Assembly: GCF_000381765.1 (NCBI RefSeq)
Contig: NZ_KB907080.1
Coordinates: 62,001 to 126,000, forward strand
Direction of reading: 5' to 3'
DNA from: [Zimmermannella] faecalis ATCC 13722
GTDB taxonomy: Bacteria > Actinomycetota > Actinomycetes > Actinomycetales > Microbacteriaceae
Length of the DNA: 64,000 bases
A model generated the notes under the pieces. That model made no database searches and was not told where the DNA came from. It saw nothing but the letters and a program-made list of their open reading frames with translations. Both the position numbers and the translations under genes were made by a program. This document shows positions 26,595 through 35,805 of the stretch, in pieces (position 1 is the first letter of the stretch; each line of letters opens with the position of its first letter).

Positions 26595-27163
26595 CGCCAC
26601 TCCTCCATCCGTACGATGATGTGTTTTCTCGCGCGAGAGAGGATCCCGCGCACGGTCGAGACTGGCAGCCCCATTTCGGTCGCAATCTCGTCATAGCTGT
26701 TGCCGCCGATCGATCGCAGCACCCAGCAGATGCGCTGCTCGTCGGGCAACTCCTGCAGGACCGCGGCGAGGGCGGCGGCCTCGGCGTTTGCCTCGGCGAC
26801 CTTCGCCGGGCCAGCATGGGCGGGTGCGGAAGCTTCGGCCGCGACCGAGTCGAGTTCGGCGCTCGGTTTTGCCGCGCGCAGCCGGTCGATTGACCGGCGG
26901 CCAACGATGCGCATGAGCCAGCTCTTGACCTTCGCGAGGTCGTCGAGTTCGCCGAGCCGCTGCCAGGCGGTGATGAATGCGTCTTGCACGACGTCGTCGA
27001 CCTCGGCAGAACCGGGCAGGATGCGCCCGGCGTACGCGCGCATCATCGGGGTATACCGACGCACGAGCACGGCGAATGCGGCGGTATCACCGTCGGCCGC
27101 GCGGCCCGCGACGATCGAGTCTTCGGCATCGGCAAGGCTGCTGGCACGTGCGGACGATTCCAC
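26591..27163 (-). CDS. ECF-type RNA polymerase sigma factor
   Basis: A 190-residue group 4 sigma factor. Region 2 is at about residues 28-95 with 'DDVVQDAFITAWQRLGEL' and 'KVKSWLMRIVGRRSIDRLR'. Region 4 is near 135-180 with 'LPDEQRICWVLRSIGGNSYDEIA' and a helix-turn-helix 'VSTVRGILSRARKHI'. Start chosen is GTG 27163 (MESSARASS), which follows GGGGGAACCATC; longer frames upstream read through the promoter. No classical zinc-type anti-sigma follows; the next gene is an Asp23 protein with a 4-base overlap. It probably drives the envelope-stress genes next door. Confidence 0.9.
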   Translation of the reverse strand: MESSARASSLADAEDSIVAGRAADGDTAAFAVLVRRYTPMMRAYAGRILPGSAEVDDVVQDAFITAWQRLGELDDLAKVKSWLMRIVGRRSIDRLRAAKPSAELDSVAAEASAPAHAGPAKVAEANAEAAALAAVLQELPDEQRICWVLRSIGGNSYDEIATEMGLPVSTVRGILSRARKHIIVRMEEWR

Positions 27164-27205
27164 GATGGTTCCCCCATGAACACAGGCCGGTGAGGCGCGG
27201 GCCAC

Positions 27206-27249
27206 AACACCGAACAAGCACTGCCCAACGGCCGAGTTTGTTCGGTGTT
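27206..27249. promoter_or_regulatory. 12-bp inverted repeat upstream of the sigma gene
   Basis: AACACCGAACAA (27206-27217) and TTGTTCGGTGTT (27238-27249) are perfect complements 20 bp apart, 43 bases upstream of the sigma start. The 32-bp centre spacing suits a regulator bound to one face of DNA, or a promoter/operator pair. Confidence 0.55.
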
Positions 27250-27266
27250 CAGTGTAGGCCCAACGA

Positions 27267-27298
27267 TTCCCGGCCCGCTGCGAACAGCCGGCCGGGAA
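27267..27298 (-). terminator. Terminator downstream of GlsB gene
   Basis: 9-bp stem TTCCCGGCC / GGCCGGGAA with a 14-base loop, 21 bases beyond the GlsB stop on the minus strand. It separates the GlsB and sigma transcripts. Confidence 0.65.
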
Positions 27299-27318
27299 CG
27301 TCGCTTGAGCGAAATGAA

Positions 27319-27588
27319 CTAGCTCTTCTTCGAGCCGCGACCCACGATGGCACCGTAGATCAGCAGCACGATGAGCGAGCCGCCGATGGCGAGCGCCCAG
27401 GTCTGAATCGAGAAGAACTCTTGGAGATTCGCGTTGAAGAGCAGGCCGCCGAGCCACCCGCCGATCATCGCGCCGATGACGCCGAGAATCAGCGTCGCAA
27501 TCCAGCCGCCGCCCTGCTTACCCGGCAGGATGAGCTTGGCGATCGCTCCCGCGATGAGGCCAAGGAGTAGAAAACTAAAGAAACCCAT
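27319..27588 (-). CDS. GlsB/YeaQ/YmgE-family stress membrane protein
   Basis: An 89-residue integral membrane protein with three hydrophobic helices and the glycine-rich family pattern: 'LGLIAGAIAKLILPGKQGGG' region near residues 8-27 and 'LGVIGAMIGGWLGG' near 35-48. The tail ends GRGSKKS. Family members are induced by stress and lie with Asp23/Gls24 genes, as here. ATG 27588 lies 39 bases after the shared CGCGCCTGGTTG motif (on the opposite strand), so it has its own promoter apart from the AmaP operon 92 bp upstream. Confidence 0.9.
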   Translation of the reverse strand: MGFFSFLLLGLIAGAIAKLILPGKQGGGWIATLILGVIGAMIGGWLGGLLFNANLQEFFSIQTWALAIGGSLIVLLIYGAIVGRGSKKS

Positions 27589-27627
27589 GATCGGAGCCTT
27601 TCGTTGATGTCGGTGGTGCCACAGCTC

Positions 27628-27639
27628 CGCGCCTGGTTG
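27628..27639 (-). promoter_or_regulatory. 12-bp motif shared with the Asp23 operon promoter (copy 1)
   Basis: CAACCAGGCGCG on the minus strand, 39 bases upstream of the GlsB start. An identical 12-mer lies at 29993-30004. CAACC could be the -35 of an ECF-type promoter. Confidence 0.5.
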
Positions 27640-27680
27640 GTACGGTGCCGCCCGCGAGGGATTACGCGAGTAGTTACTTT

Positions 27681-28298
27681 CTAGCTGACGCGGGGCTGAT
27701 CCGCCGCGAGGCGGGCCCGCACGCCGGTATGAATCGTGATACAGGTGGGTGTTTGCCGACCGGTTAGCGTCGCGAGGTTGTCGACGAGGCGACCGACCGT
27801 ATCCGCCACCTGCACCGGCGAAACGTTCTGCCGCGGCGTCACGCTGACGTGGAGCACGTCGTCGCCGCGCAGTCGGTGCGTCGAGACCTTCGAGGTGAGG
27901 ATCTCGGCGTGGTTCGCGAGGGAGCTCGTGATCGCGTCGGCCGCAAAGCCCTCGCGAATCGTCACCGGCCCGAGCGAGTCGGGGCCGCCCTCGTCGCGCA
28001 CGACCACCGAGCTGCGACCCCCGCCGAGGCGGCAGATCATGCCGATCGCGAGCACGATCAGCAGCACGATGACCGCGAGCACGACGAGCAGGAACCAGCT
28101 CAGCGTTGTTGTGTCGCTGATGCGGGTCCACTCCTGCACGTCGACGAACCAGCTGTGCGCGGCGTCGAGGCCGGTCTGCCAGAGCTCGGCCCCCTTCGGC
28201 CACGCGAGCGCGGTGACGGCGCTACCGCCCGCGACGAGGAGCAGGATGCCCGCGATGAGCAGCACCGTGCGGTTGAGTGCGCGATTGGTGTTGTTCAT
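27681..28298 (-). CDS. amaP: AmaP-type alkaline shock response membrane anchor protein
   Basis: A 205-residue protein with two transmembrane helices near residues 10-32 and 62-86, followed by a soluble domain of about 115 residues containing 'VTIREGFAADAITSSLANHAEI' region and 'LHVSVTPRQNVSPVQVADTVGRLVDNL'. This layout matches AmaP, which holds Asp23 at the cytoplasmic membrane. ATG 28298 overlaps the DUF6286 stop (ATGA). Last gene of the five-gene Asp23 operon. The symbol rests on architecture and neighbours. Confidence 0.82.
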   Translation of the reverse strand: MNNTNRALNRTVLLIAGILLLVAGGSAVTALAWPKGAELWQTGLDAAHSWFVDVQEWTRISDTTTLSWFLLVVLAVIVLLIVLAIGMICRLGGGRSSVVVRDEGGPDSLGPVTIREGFAADAITSSLANHAEILTSKVSTHRLRGDDVLHVSVTPRQNVSPVQVADTVGRLVDNLATLTGRQTPTCITIHTGVRARLAADQPRVS

Positions 28299-28879
28299 GA
28301 CTCGGCTCCCGTCTCGCGCGGCTGGCGAACGCGCACGTGCACCCGCAGCTGCGGTTCGAGCGCGTAGCCGCTGAGCTCTTGCTCGGCGACGGCGCGCAGC
28401 TGGTCGCGGTCGAGCACCTGACCGGGCTCGGGCTGCACGGTGAGGTCGGCGCTGCGGTGCGCGACGCCGACGGTGACGCCGCCCTTTGCCAGGTCGAACT
28501 CGCGCCGCACACGCTCGGCAAGCGACGTCGCGATGACGCCGTTGTCGGCGAGCACGGCGTGTTCGGTGACGGCGAGGCGGTGCTTCGGCCGGCGGCCGGG
28601 GGTCAGTGCGAGCACGACGAGCACGAGCCCGACGAGGCCCACGAGCACCGCGACGGCGGCGATCGTCGCTTGCGGCTCGGCCTGCGGCAGTCCCGCGAGC
28701 CACTCGAGCCCCGCCTCGGGCGAGACGAGCAGTGGCGCGAGGCCGAGCAACCCGAGCACGAGCTCGACGCCGAGATACGCGAGCGCGACCACGGCGACGA
28801 GAAGCACGAGCACCGCCGCGACGGTGCGCGGCGAGTGGGTCTCGCGCCGCACAACACGATTGAGTACTGGTGCGGTCAT
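28295..28879 (-). CDS. DUF6286 membrane protein of the Asp23 locus
   Basis: A 194-residue protein with two transmembrane helices at about residues 17-42 and 70-92, then a soluble domain of about 95 residues with 'RLAVTEHAVLADNGVIATSLAERVRREF' region and repeated short strands ('GVTVGVAHRSADLTV', 'RVHVRVRQP'). The domain resembles that of AmaP, with which it may pair. Its start directly follows the previous stop and its end overlaps amaP, so it is translationally coupled on both sides. Function unknown. Confidence 0.8.
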   Translation of the reverse strand: MTAPVLNRVVRRETHSPRTVAAVLVLLVAVVALAYLGVELVLGLLGLAPLLVSPEAGLEWLAGLPQAEPQATIAAVAVLVGLVGLVLVVLALTPGRRPKHRLAVTEHAVLADNGVIATSLAERVRREFDLAKGGVTVGVAHRSADLTVQPEPGQVLDRDQLRAVAEQELSGYALEPQLRVHVRVRQPRETGAES

Positions 28880-29266
28880 CTACTTCACCCGCTTTCGCTC
28901 GGGAATCCTGGCGCCGGTCACGGTGACGGCGACGCGGCGGACCTCACGGCCCGTCACGCGCGCGAACATCGACGCGAGGTCGGACTGCGCCTCGCGCACG
29001 CGCTCGAGGAGCGGCTTGCCTGCGGCGATCGCCTCGGTGTCGGCGAGGTCGGGAATCGGGAGTCGGGCCCCGACTCGCACGGCGATGCCGCCGCCGTACT
29101 CCGAGACCTCGACGCTGACGTCAGCACGGGGCACGCCGATCGTGTCGGCCGACGCCTCGCGAATGGCCTTCTCGATCGCCCGTTCACGCACATGGATACG
29201 CCCGCTCACCCCGGCTTCCGGAGCCGAGTTCGGCGCCGGGGCGGGAATCGCGGTCGACGCGCTCAT
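28880..29266 (-). CDS. Asp23/Gls24-like protein
   Basis: A 128-residue soluble protein. After a Pro/Ala-rich N-terminus, 'GRIHVRERAIEKAIREASADTIGV' begins a compact Asp23-like alpha/beta domain that ends in the strand 'VAVTVTGARIPE'. No cysteines. It overlaps the DUF2273 gene by 4 bases and abuts the DUF6286 gene. Likely assembles with the other Asp23 proteins under the membrane. Confidence 0.8.
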   Translation of the reverse strand: MSASTAIPAPAPNSAPEAGVSGRIHVRERAIEKAIREASADTIGVPRADVSVEVSEYGGGIAVRVGARLPIPDLADTEAIAAGKPLLERVREAQSDLASMFARVTGREVRRVAVTVTGARIPERKRVK

Positions 29267-29454
29267 AGCGAGGTGCGCCGACCAGAGAACACGCCGACGA
29301 GCGCGCGCAGGTCGAGCTGACCCGACGCGACGCGGCCGACGAGGGCGCCGAGGCCCATGAACACGGCGACGAGGAGGAAGCCCCAGAAGCCGAACATCAG
29401 CGCGGCGAATGCGAGCACGGTGCCGACGAGTGCGCCGGTGAGTGTCGGGCTCAT
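29263..29454 (-). CDS. DUF2273 small membrane protein
   Basis: A 63-residue protein with two close hydrophobic segments (about residues 6-25 and 25-42) separated by a Phe/Gly turn ('FGFWGFLLVAVFMGLGALVGR'-type), then a short polar tail. Size and position between Asp23 genes match DUF2273. Both ends overlap neighbours by 4 bases. It may help anchor Asp23. Confidence 0.82.
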   Translation of the reverse strand: MSPTLTGALVGTVLAFAALMFGFWGFLLVAVFMGLGALVGRVASGQLDLRALVGVFSGRRTSL

Positions 29455-29960
29455 GCGACGCGCGACTCGGTGTCGTCGTCGGAGTCGTCGCTCGGCAGGT
29501 GCACGTCGTTGACCTCGACGTTCACTTCGACGACCTCGAGGCCCACGAGGTTGGTGATCGCCTGCTCGACGGCGCTGCGCACGTTCTGCGCGACCTCCTG
29601 AATCGGCTGCGGGTAGTCGACGACGATCGTGAGGTCGGCCGCGGCCTGGGTCTCGCCGACCTCGACCTTGACGCCCTGCGTCAGGTCGGTCGAGTTGACG
29701 ACGTTGCGGATCGCGCCGATTGCGCGAGCGCCACCGCCGCCAAGCGCGTGGACGCCGGCGACCTGACGGGCGGCGATGCCCGCAACCTTGGCGACGACGC
29801 CCTCGGCGATCGTCGTGGTGCCGCCGGTCGAGCCGACCTCGGTGGGCTGGCCGCCGACCTTCGGGCGGTCGACGCGCGACGTGGGCGCGGTGGTCTTCGG
29901 GGTGGGGGCGGCGCCCGCGTTGTCAGTTCCGGTCGTGGTGTTCGTAGCTTCCGTAGCCAT
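29451..29960 (-). CDS. Asp23/Gls24-family envelope stress response protein
   Basis: A 169-residue protein and the first gene of the five-gene operon. The N-terminal ~45 residues are Thr/Ala/Pro-rich and disordered. The Asp23 domain follows: 'TTIAEGVVAKVAGIAARQVAGVHALG' region near residues 47-73, 'QGVKVEVGETQAAADLTIVVDY' and the conserved C-terminal strand 'VVEVNVEVNDVHLP'. An acidic tail ends the protein. RBS CTGGAGG precedes the ATG. The best match to canonical Asp23 in this window. Confidence 0.92.
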   Translation of the reverse strand: MATEATNTTTGTDNAGAAPTPKTTAPTSRVDRPKVGGQPTEVGSTGGTTTIAEGVVAKVAGIAARQVAGVHALGGGGARAIGAIRNVVNSTDLTQGVKVEVGETQAAADLTIVVDYPQPIQEVAQNVRSAVEQAITNLVGLEVVEVNVEVNDVHLPSDDSDDDTESRVA

Positions 29961-29992
29961 TGCAGATACCTCCAGTTCCGTGACGCGATCAT

Positions 29993-30004
29993 CGCGCCTG
30001 GTTG
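29993..30004 (-). promoter_or_regulatory. 12-bp motif shared with the GlsB promoter (copy 2)
   Basis: CAACCAGGCGCG on the minus strand, 32 bases upstream of the Asp23 start, identical to 27628-27639. The sigma gene itself lacks it. Confidence 0.5.
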
Positions 30005-30141
30005 CGAACGAAGAATGTCGTTCACTAGTGAGACGTTGGTGCGGCGAACAATGTCACAAACTTTCTGGAAGTTCTTTTTGAGGGGCAGGCAGAGCACCAG
30101 GCAGCGGGCGCGGCCGCCGTGGCTACCGAGTCAGGACGCGC

Positions 30142-30390
30142 CTACGCGTCGGTCTCGTCGCGATTGCGACGGTTCCGGATGAGCATGAGGGCCGTGCCGA
30201 GCACGAGCAGCGCGGCGACGACGCCGGCGGCGATGCCAAACCCGCTCGCGCCCGTGACCGCAAGTTCGGGCTGCGCGATGACGGCCCCGTCGGCGGCGGA
30301 GGCGTGGGCGACGCTCACGCCGGTGAGGATCAACACGAGGCTCATCACGACGGTGCCGATTCCCGTGAGCACCGATTTGACCTTACGCAT
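30142..30390 (-). CDS. Miniature LAVTG cell-wall-anchored protein
   Basis: An 82-residue protein made almost only of sorting signals. A signal peptide spans residues 1-30 (basic start MRKVK, hydrophobic core, AHA end). The sortase motif LAVTG is at 43-47, a hydrophobic helix at about 52-71, and the tail RNRRNR at 72-77. Cleavage at both sites would leave about 16 residues (31-46) on the wall. LAXTG is the motif of class E sortases, common in high-G/C Gram-positives; none is encoded here. RBS GGAGGAG precedes ATG 30390, so it looks well translated. Function unknown; it might be a short surface peptide, a tether or a sortase regulator. Confidence 0.8.
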   Translation of the reverse strand: MRKVKSVLTGIGTVVMSLVLILTGVSVAHASAADGAVIAQPELAVTGASGFGIAAGVVAALLVLGTALMLIRNRRNRDETDA

Positions 30391-30495
30391 GGCGTCTCCT
30401 CCCCGAGCACGCGACCGCCCGATGGGGCGGCGCCCTCCTTCGACTCTAGGCCGAAACCGCGCGGAAGTGGCGAGGATTTCGCCCGGCAGCGCGGG

Positions 30496-31938
30496 TTACG
30501 CCGAGCGCGTAGCGAGCGGCCGAACGGCGACGTTGCCGGCGAGGTCGGTCACCGACACCGAGAGCCCCTCGGTCGACTCTGTGCCGGGCGGCAGTTGGAG
30601 CTCCGGGTCGAGCTGGCCGCGGACGTCGCGCCACGCGCTCGCGAGGCGCACCTCTCGGTGCAGGAGCGTCCAGCCGAACAGCGGGGCCAGAGCATCGGCA
30701 TGCACGGCCGCGAGCGCGCCGTCGTCGACCCCGCGGGCCGGGCGGAGTCGCCCGAACGCGTCGGCCGCGGGCGTGAACTCCCGCATCCGCACCACGCCCG
30801 ACTCAACCGAGAGGCGCAACTCACCCACCGCATCCTGCGCCGTGTCGCGCCCGACAACGTAGTCGGCGCCCGCGGCGTCGAGTCGCGCCTGCGCCGTCGC
30901 GATCGCCTGCGGGTTGCTGTCGATGCTCACCCAGTCGCGGCCAAGCGCCGCCGCCGCGAGCGCGGTCGTGCCAGAGCCGCCGAACGCGTCGACGACGAGG
31001 TCGCCGGGGCCGGTCGTCCACCGCAGCAACAGCTCGAGGAGCCCGAGCGGCTTCTGGGTCGCGTAGCCCGAGCGCTCCTGGGAGACGTTGAGCACGGGCC
31101 GCACCGAGAGCTCGCACACCCCGCCATCGGCGTCGACGAGGTGCACCGCGCCCTCGAGCACGTCGCGCAGCAGCGTGTCGGCGTAGTGCCGGCCCTCAGC
31201 GTCGACCTTGCTGCCCATGAATGAGCGGCGCAGGTACTGCCGTTCGGCGAGGGGGCGGATGCGGAACGCGCGGGAACGGCGGTAGAGCAGGAGGTCGTCG
31301 TGCTTGCGCGGCACCGACTTCGTGCGCGAGGCACCGCCCGAGCGGTAGCCCCACACGAGGTTGTTCACGAAGTGCTCGGCGCCGAACAGTTCGTCGAGCA
31401 TGACGCGAACCCAGTGCGACGCGTGCCAGTCGACGTGCACGCAGACGGCGCCGTCGGGGGCGAGCAAAGCACGCACGAGCACGAGCCGGGTCGCGAGCAT
31501 CCGCAGGTATTCGGGGGTGCCGCCGCCCCAGCGGTCGGAGTAGGCGAGGTGTTCGAGCGCCACCTGCTGACCGTCGCTGAGCCGCGTGACGACGCGGCTA
31601 CGGTAGTCGGCCTTCGAGTCGAACGGCGGGTCGAGGTAGACGAGTCGGGGGCGCGCGGCCCCGCCCGCCGCGTGCTCGAGCTCGGCGGCCGCGACGAGTT
31701 CGGCGAGGGCGCGCACGTTGTCGCCGAACACGAGCCGGCCAGGCACGGCGTGCGTGTGTGGTACGAGCGGTGCGTCCGCACCAGCCAGCCCGGCACCGGG
31801 CAGGCTCGCACCAGGCAGGCTCGCACCAGGCAGGCTCACACCGCCGAGCCTGGCGCGGGCCGCGTCGAGGGCGGTGTGCGCATCCGCCTCGGCCGCCGCA
31901 AGCAGGTCGGGCAGGTCACGCAGCAGCGATGCGCTCAC
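30496..31938 (-). CDS. Orphan adenine-type DNA methyltransferase (beta class, Mod-like)
   Basis: SAM-dependent DNA methyltransferase of 480 residues. Catalytic motif IV is LDPPFDSKADY near residue 115; the SAM motif DAFGGSGTT is near residue 325. The order IV before I, with the putative target-recognition region between, is the beta class seen in type III Mod subunits. No Res or other restriction nuclease lies nearby. Residues ~29-48 contain three SLPGA repeats. Start chosen is GTG 31938, one base after the UvrA-like stop; longer reading only continues into that gene. Translational coupling with the UvrA-like gene is likely. Confidence 0.87.
   Translation of the reverse strand: MSASLLRDLPDLLAAAEADAHTALDAARARLGGVSLPGASLPGASLPGAGLAGADAPLVPHTHAVPGRLVFGDNVRALAELVAAAELEHAAGGAARPRLVYLDPPFDSKADYRSRVVTRLSDGQQVALEHLAYSDRWGGGTPEYLRMLATRLVLVRALLAPDGAVCVHVDWHASHWVRVMLDELFGAEHFVNNLVWGYRSGGASRTKSVPRKHDDLLLYRRSRAFRIRPLAERQYLRRSFMGSKVDAEGRHYADTLLRDVLEGAVHLVDADGGVCELSVRPVLNVSQERSGYATQKPLGLLELLLRWTTGPGDLVVDAFGGSGTTALAAAALGRDWVSIDSNPQAIATAQARLDAAGADYVVGRDTAQDAVGELRLSVESGVVRMREFTPAADAFGRLRPARGVDDGALAAVHADALAPLFGWTLLHREVRLASAWRDVRGQLDPELQLPPGTESTEGLSVSVTDLAGNVAVRPLATRSA
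31801..31845 (-). repeat. Three 15-bp tandem repeats encoding SLPGA
   Basis: Two exact copies of CAGGCTCGCACCAGG (31801-31815, 31816-31830) and a degenerate third (31831-31845), in frame in the methyltransferase N-terminus. Confidence 0.85.
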
Positions 31939-31939
31939 G

Positions 31940-34297
<2,358 letters not shown>

Positions 34298-34387
34298 GCG
34301 CACAATCTTGCCACCCGCGAGCGCCACCGCGTCGCCGCAACCTGGCAGAATAAGCCGCACCAGTCGGCGACGCAGAACAGGACTCCT

Positions 34388-35800
34388 ATGCAGTTCGTAT
34401 CCACCCGCGGCGGCATGCAGCCCGCTTCCTTCAGCGACATCCTGCTCGAGGGGCTCGCGCCCGACGGCGGACTCGTCATGCCACAGGAAATCCCGCAGGT
34501 GTCGAGCGACCGGCTCGAGGCGTGGCGCGACCTCGCGTACGCCGAACTCGCGACCGAGGTGATCGGCCAGTTCTGGACCGACATTCCCCGCGACGACCTC
34601 GCCGCGATCTGCGCGCGCGCCTACGGTTCGCAGTTCGCTGCCGAGGTGCCCGTCACCGCGCTCGACGAGCGGGTCGCCCTCGTTGGCTTGTCGGAGGGCC
34701 CGACACTCGCGTTCAAGGACATGGCGATGCAGTTCCTCGGCGAGGCGATCCCCTACGTGCTCGAGCAGCGCGGCGAGACCCTGAACATCCTCGGCGCGAC
34801 CTCGGGCGACACGGGGTCGGCCGCCGAGTACGCGTTCCGGTCAAAGCCGCACATCGCGGTGTTCATGCTCTCGCCGAAGGGGCGCATGAGCGCGTTCCAG
34901 CGCGCGCAGATGTACTCGCTCGACAACGCGAACATCCACAACATCGTCGTCGACGGCGTCTTCGACGACTGCCAGAACCTCGTGAAGGCGCTCAACGGCG
35001 ACCTCGAGTTCAAGGCGGCGAACACGCTCGGCACCGTGAACTCGATCAACCTCGGCCGCGTCGCCGCGCAGATCGTCTACTACTTCTGGGCCTGGCTGCG
35101 GGCGACGGATGCGCGCCCCGGCTCGGCCGCGCAGGTGTCGTTCTCGGTGCCCTCGGGCAACTTCGGCAACCTCTGCTCGGGGCTCGTCGCGAAGCGCATG
35201 GGCGTGCCGATCTCGCAGCTCGTGCTCGCGACGAACGAGAACAACGTGCTCGACGAGTTCTTCCGCACGGGCGTGTACACCCCGCGCTCGCGCGCCGAGA
35301 CGCTCGTGACCTCGAGCCCGTCGATGGACATCTCGAAGGCCTCGAACCTCGAGCGCTTCGTGTACCTGCTGCTCGACAGCGACCCCGAGCGGCTCTCGGC
35401 CGCGTGGACGGAGCTCGACGCGACCGGTCGACTCGACCTGTCGGCCGAGCTGCGCCGCTTCGCGCCCGAGTTCGGCATCGTCGGCGGCATGAGCACGCAC
35501 GCCGACCGGCTCGAGGTGATCCGCGAGGTGCACGAACGCACGGGCACCGTGGTCGACCCGCACACCGCCGACGGCCTCAAGGTCGCGCGGGAGTATGTCG
35601 ACCCGGGCGTGCCGATGCTCGTGCTCGAGACCGCGAAGCCGCAGAAGTTCGCCGAGACGGTGCACGAGGCGATCGGCCGCGACCCCGAGGTGTCGGCCGA
35701 GCTCGCCGACCTGCTCGACCGACCACAGCGCGTCGTCGAGATGTCCGACGACGCCGACCAGCTCCGCGAGTACATTCGCGAGCACGCGGTGCGCGACTAG
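34388..35800 (+). CDS. thrC: Threonine synthase
   Basis: PLP enzyme converting O-phosphohomoserine to threonine. The 470-residue protein is of the longer type. The PLP-binding Lys is Lys110 in TLAFKDMAMQ, preceded by 'VSTRGGM' at residues 4-10; the phosphate-binding 'GATSGDTGSAAEYAF' is near 140-154. ATG 34388 follows an AGGA site. Homoserine dehydrogenase and kinase genes are not nearby, so thrC stands apart from the usual hom-thrC-thrB cluster. I see no attenuator or riboswitch in the 90-bp leader. A membrane-protein gene follows after 5 bases. Confidence 0.96.
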   Translation: MQFVSTRGGMQPASFSDILLEGLAPDGGLVMPQEIPQVSSDRLEAWRDLAYAELATEVIGQFWTDIPRDDLAAICARAYGSQFAAEVPVTALDERVALVGLSEGPTLAFKDMAMQFLGEAIPYVLEQRGETLNILGATSGDTGSAAEYAFRSKPHIAVFMLSPKGRMSAFQRAQMYSLDNANIHNIVVDGVFDDCQNLVKALNGDLEFKAANTLGTVNSINLGRVAAQIVYYFWAWLRATDARPGSAAQVSFSVPSGNFGNLCSGLVAKRMGVPISQLVLATNENNVLDEFFRTGVYTPRSRAETLVTSSPSMDISKASNLERFVYLLLDSDPERLSAAWTELDATGRLDLSAELRRFAPEFGIVGGMSTHADRLEVIREVHERTGTVVDPHTADGLKVAREYVDPGVPMLVLETAKPQKFAETVHEAIGRDPEVSAELADLLDRPQRVVEMSDDADQLREYIREHAVRD

Positions 35801-35805
35801 CCGCC

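Noticed and set aside
30496-31938. Complete restriction-modification system
   Set aside because: No nuclease or helicase gene on either side; only the methyltransferase is present.
34298-34387. Riboswitch or attenuator before thrC
   Set aside because: The 90-bp leader has no leader peptide, terminator hairpin or recognisable riboswitch core.
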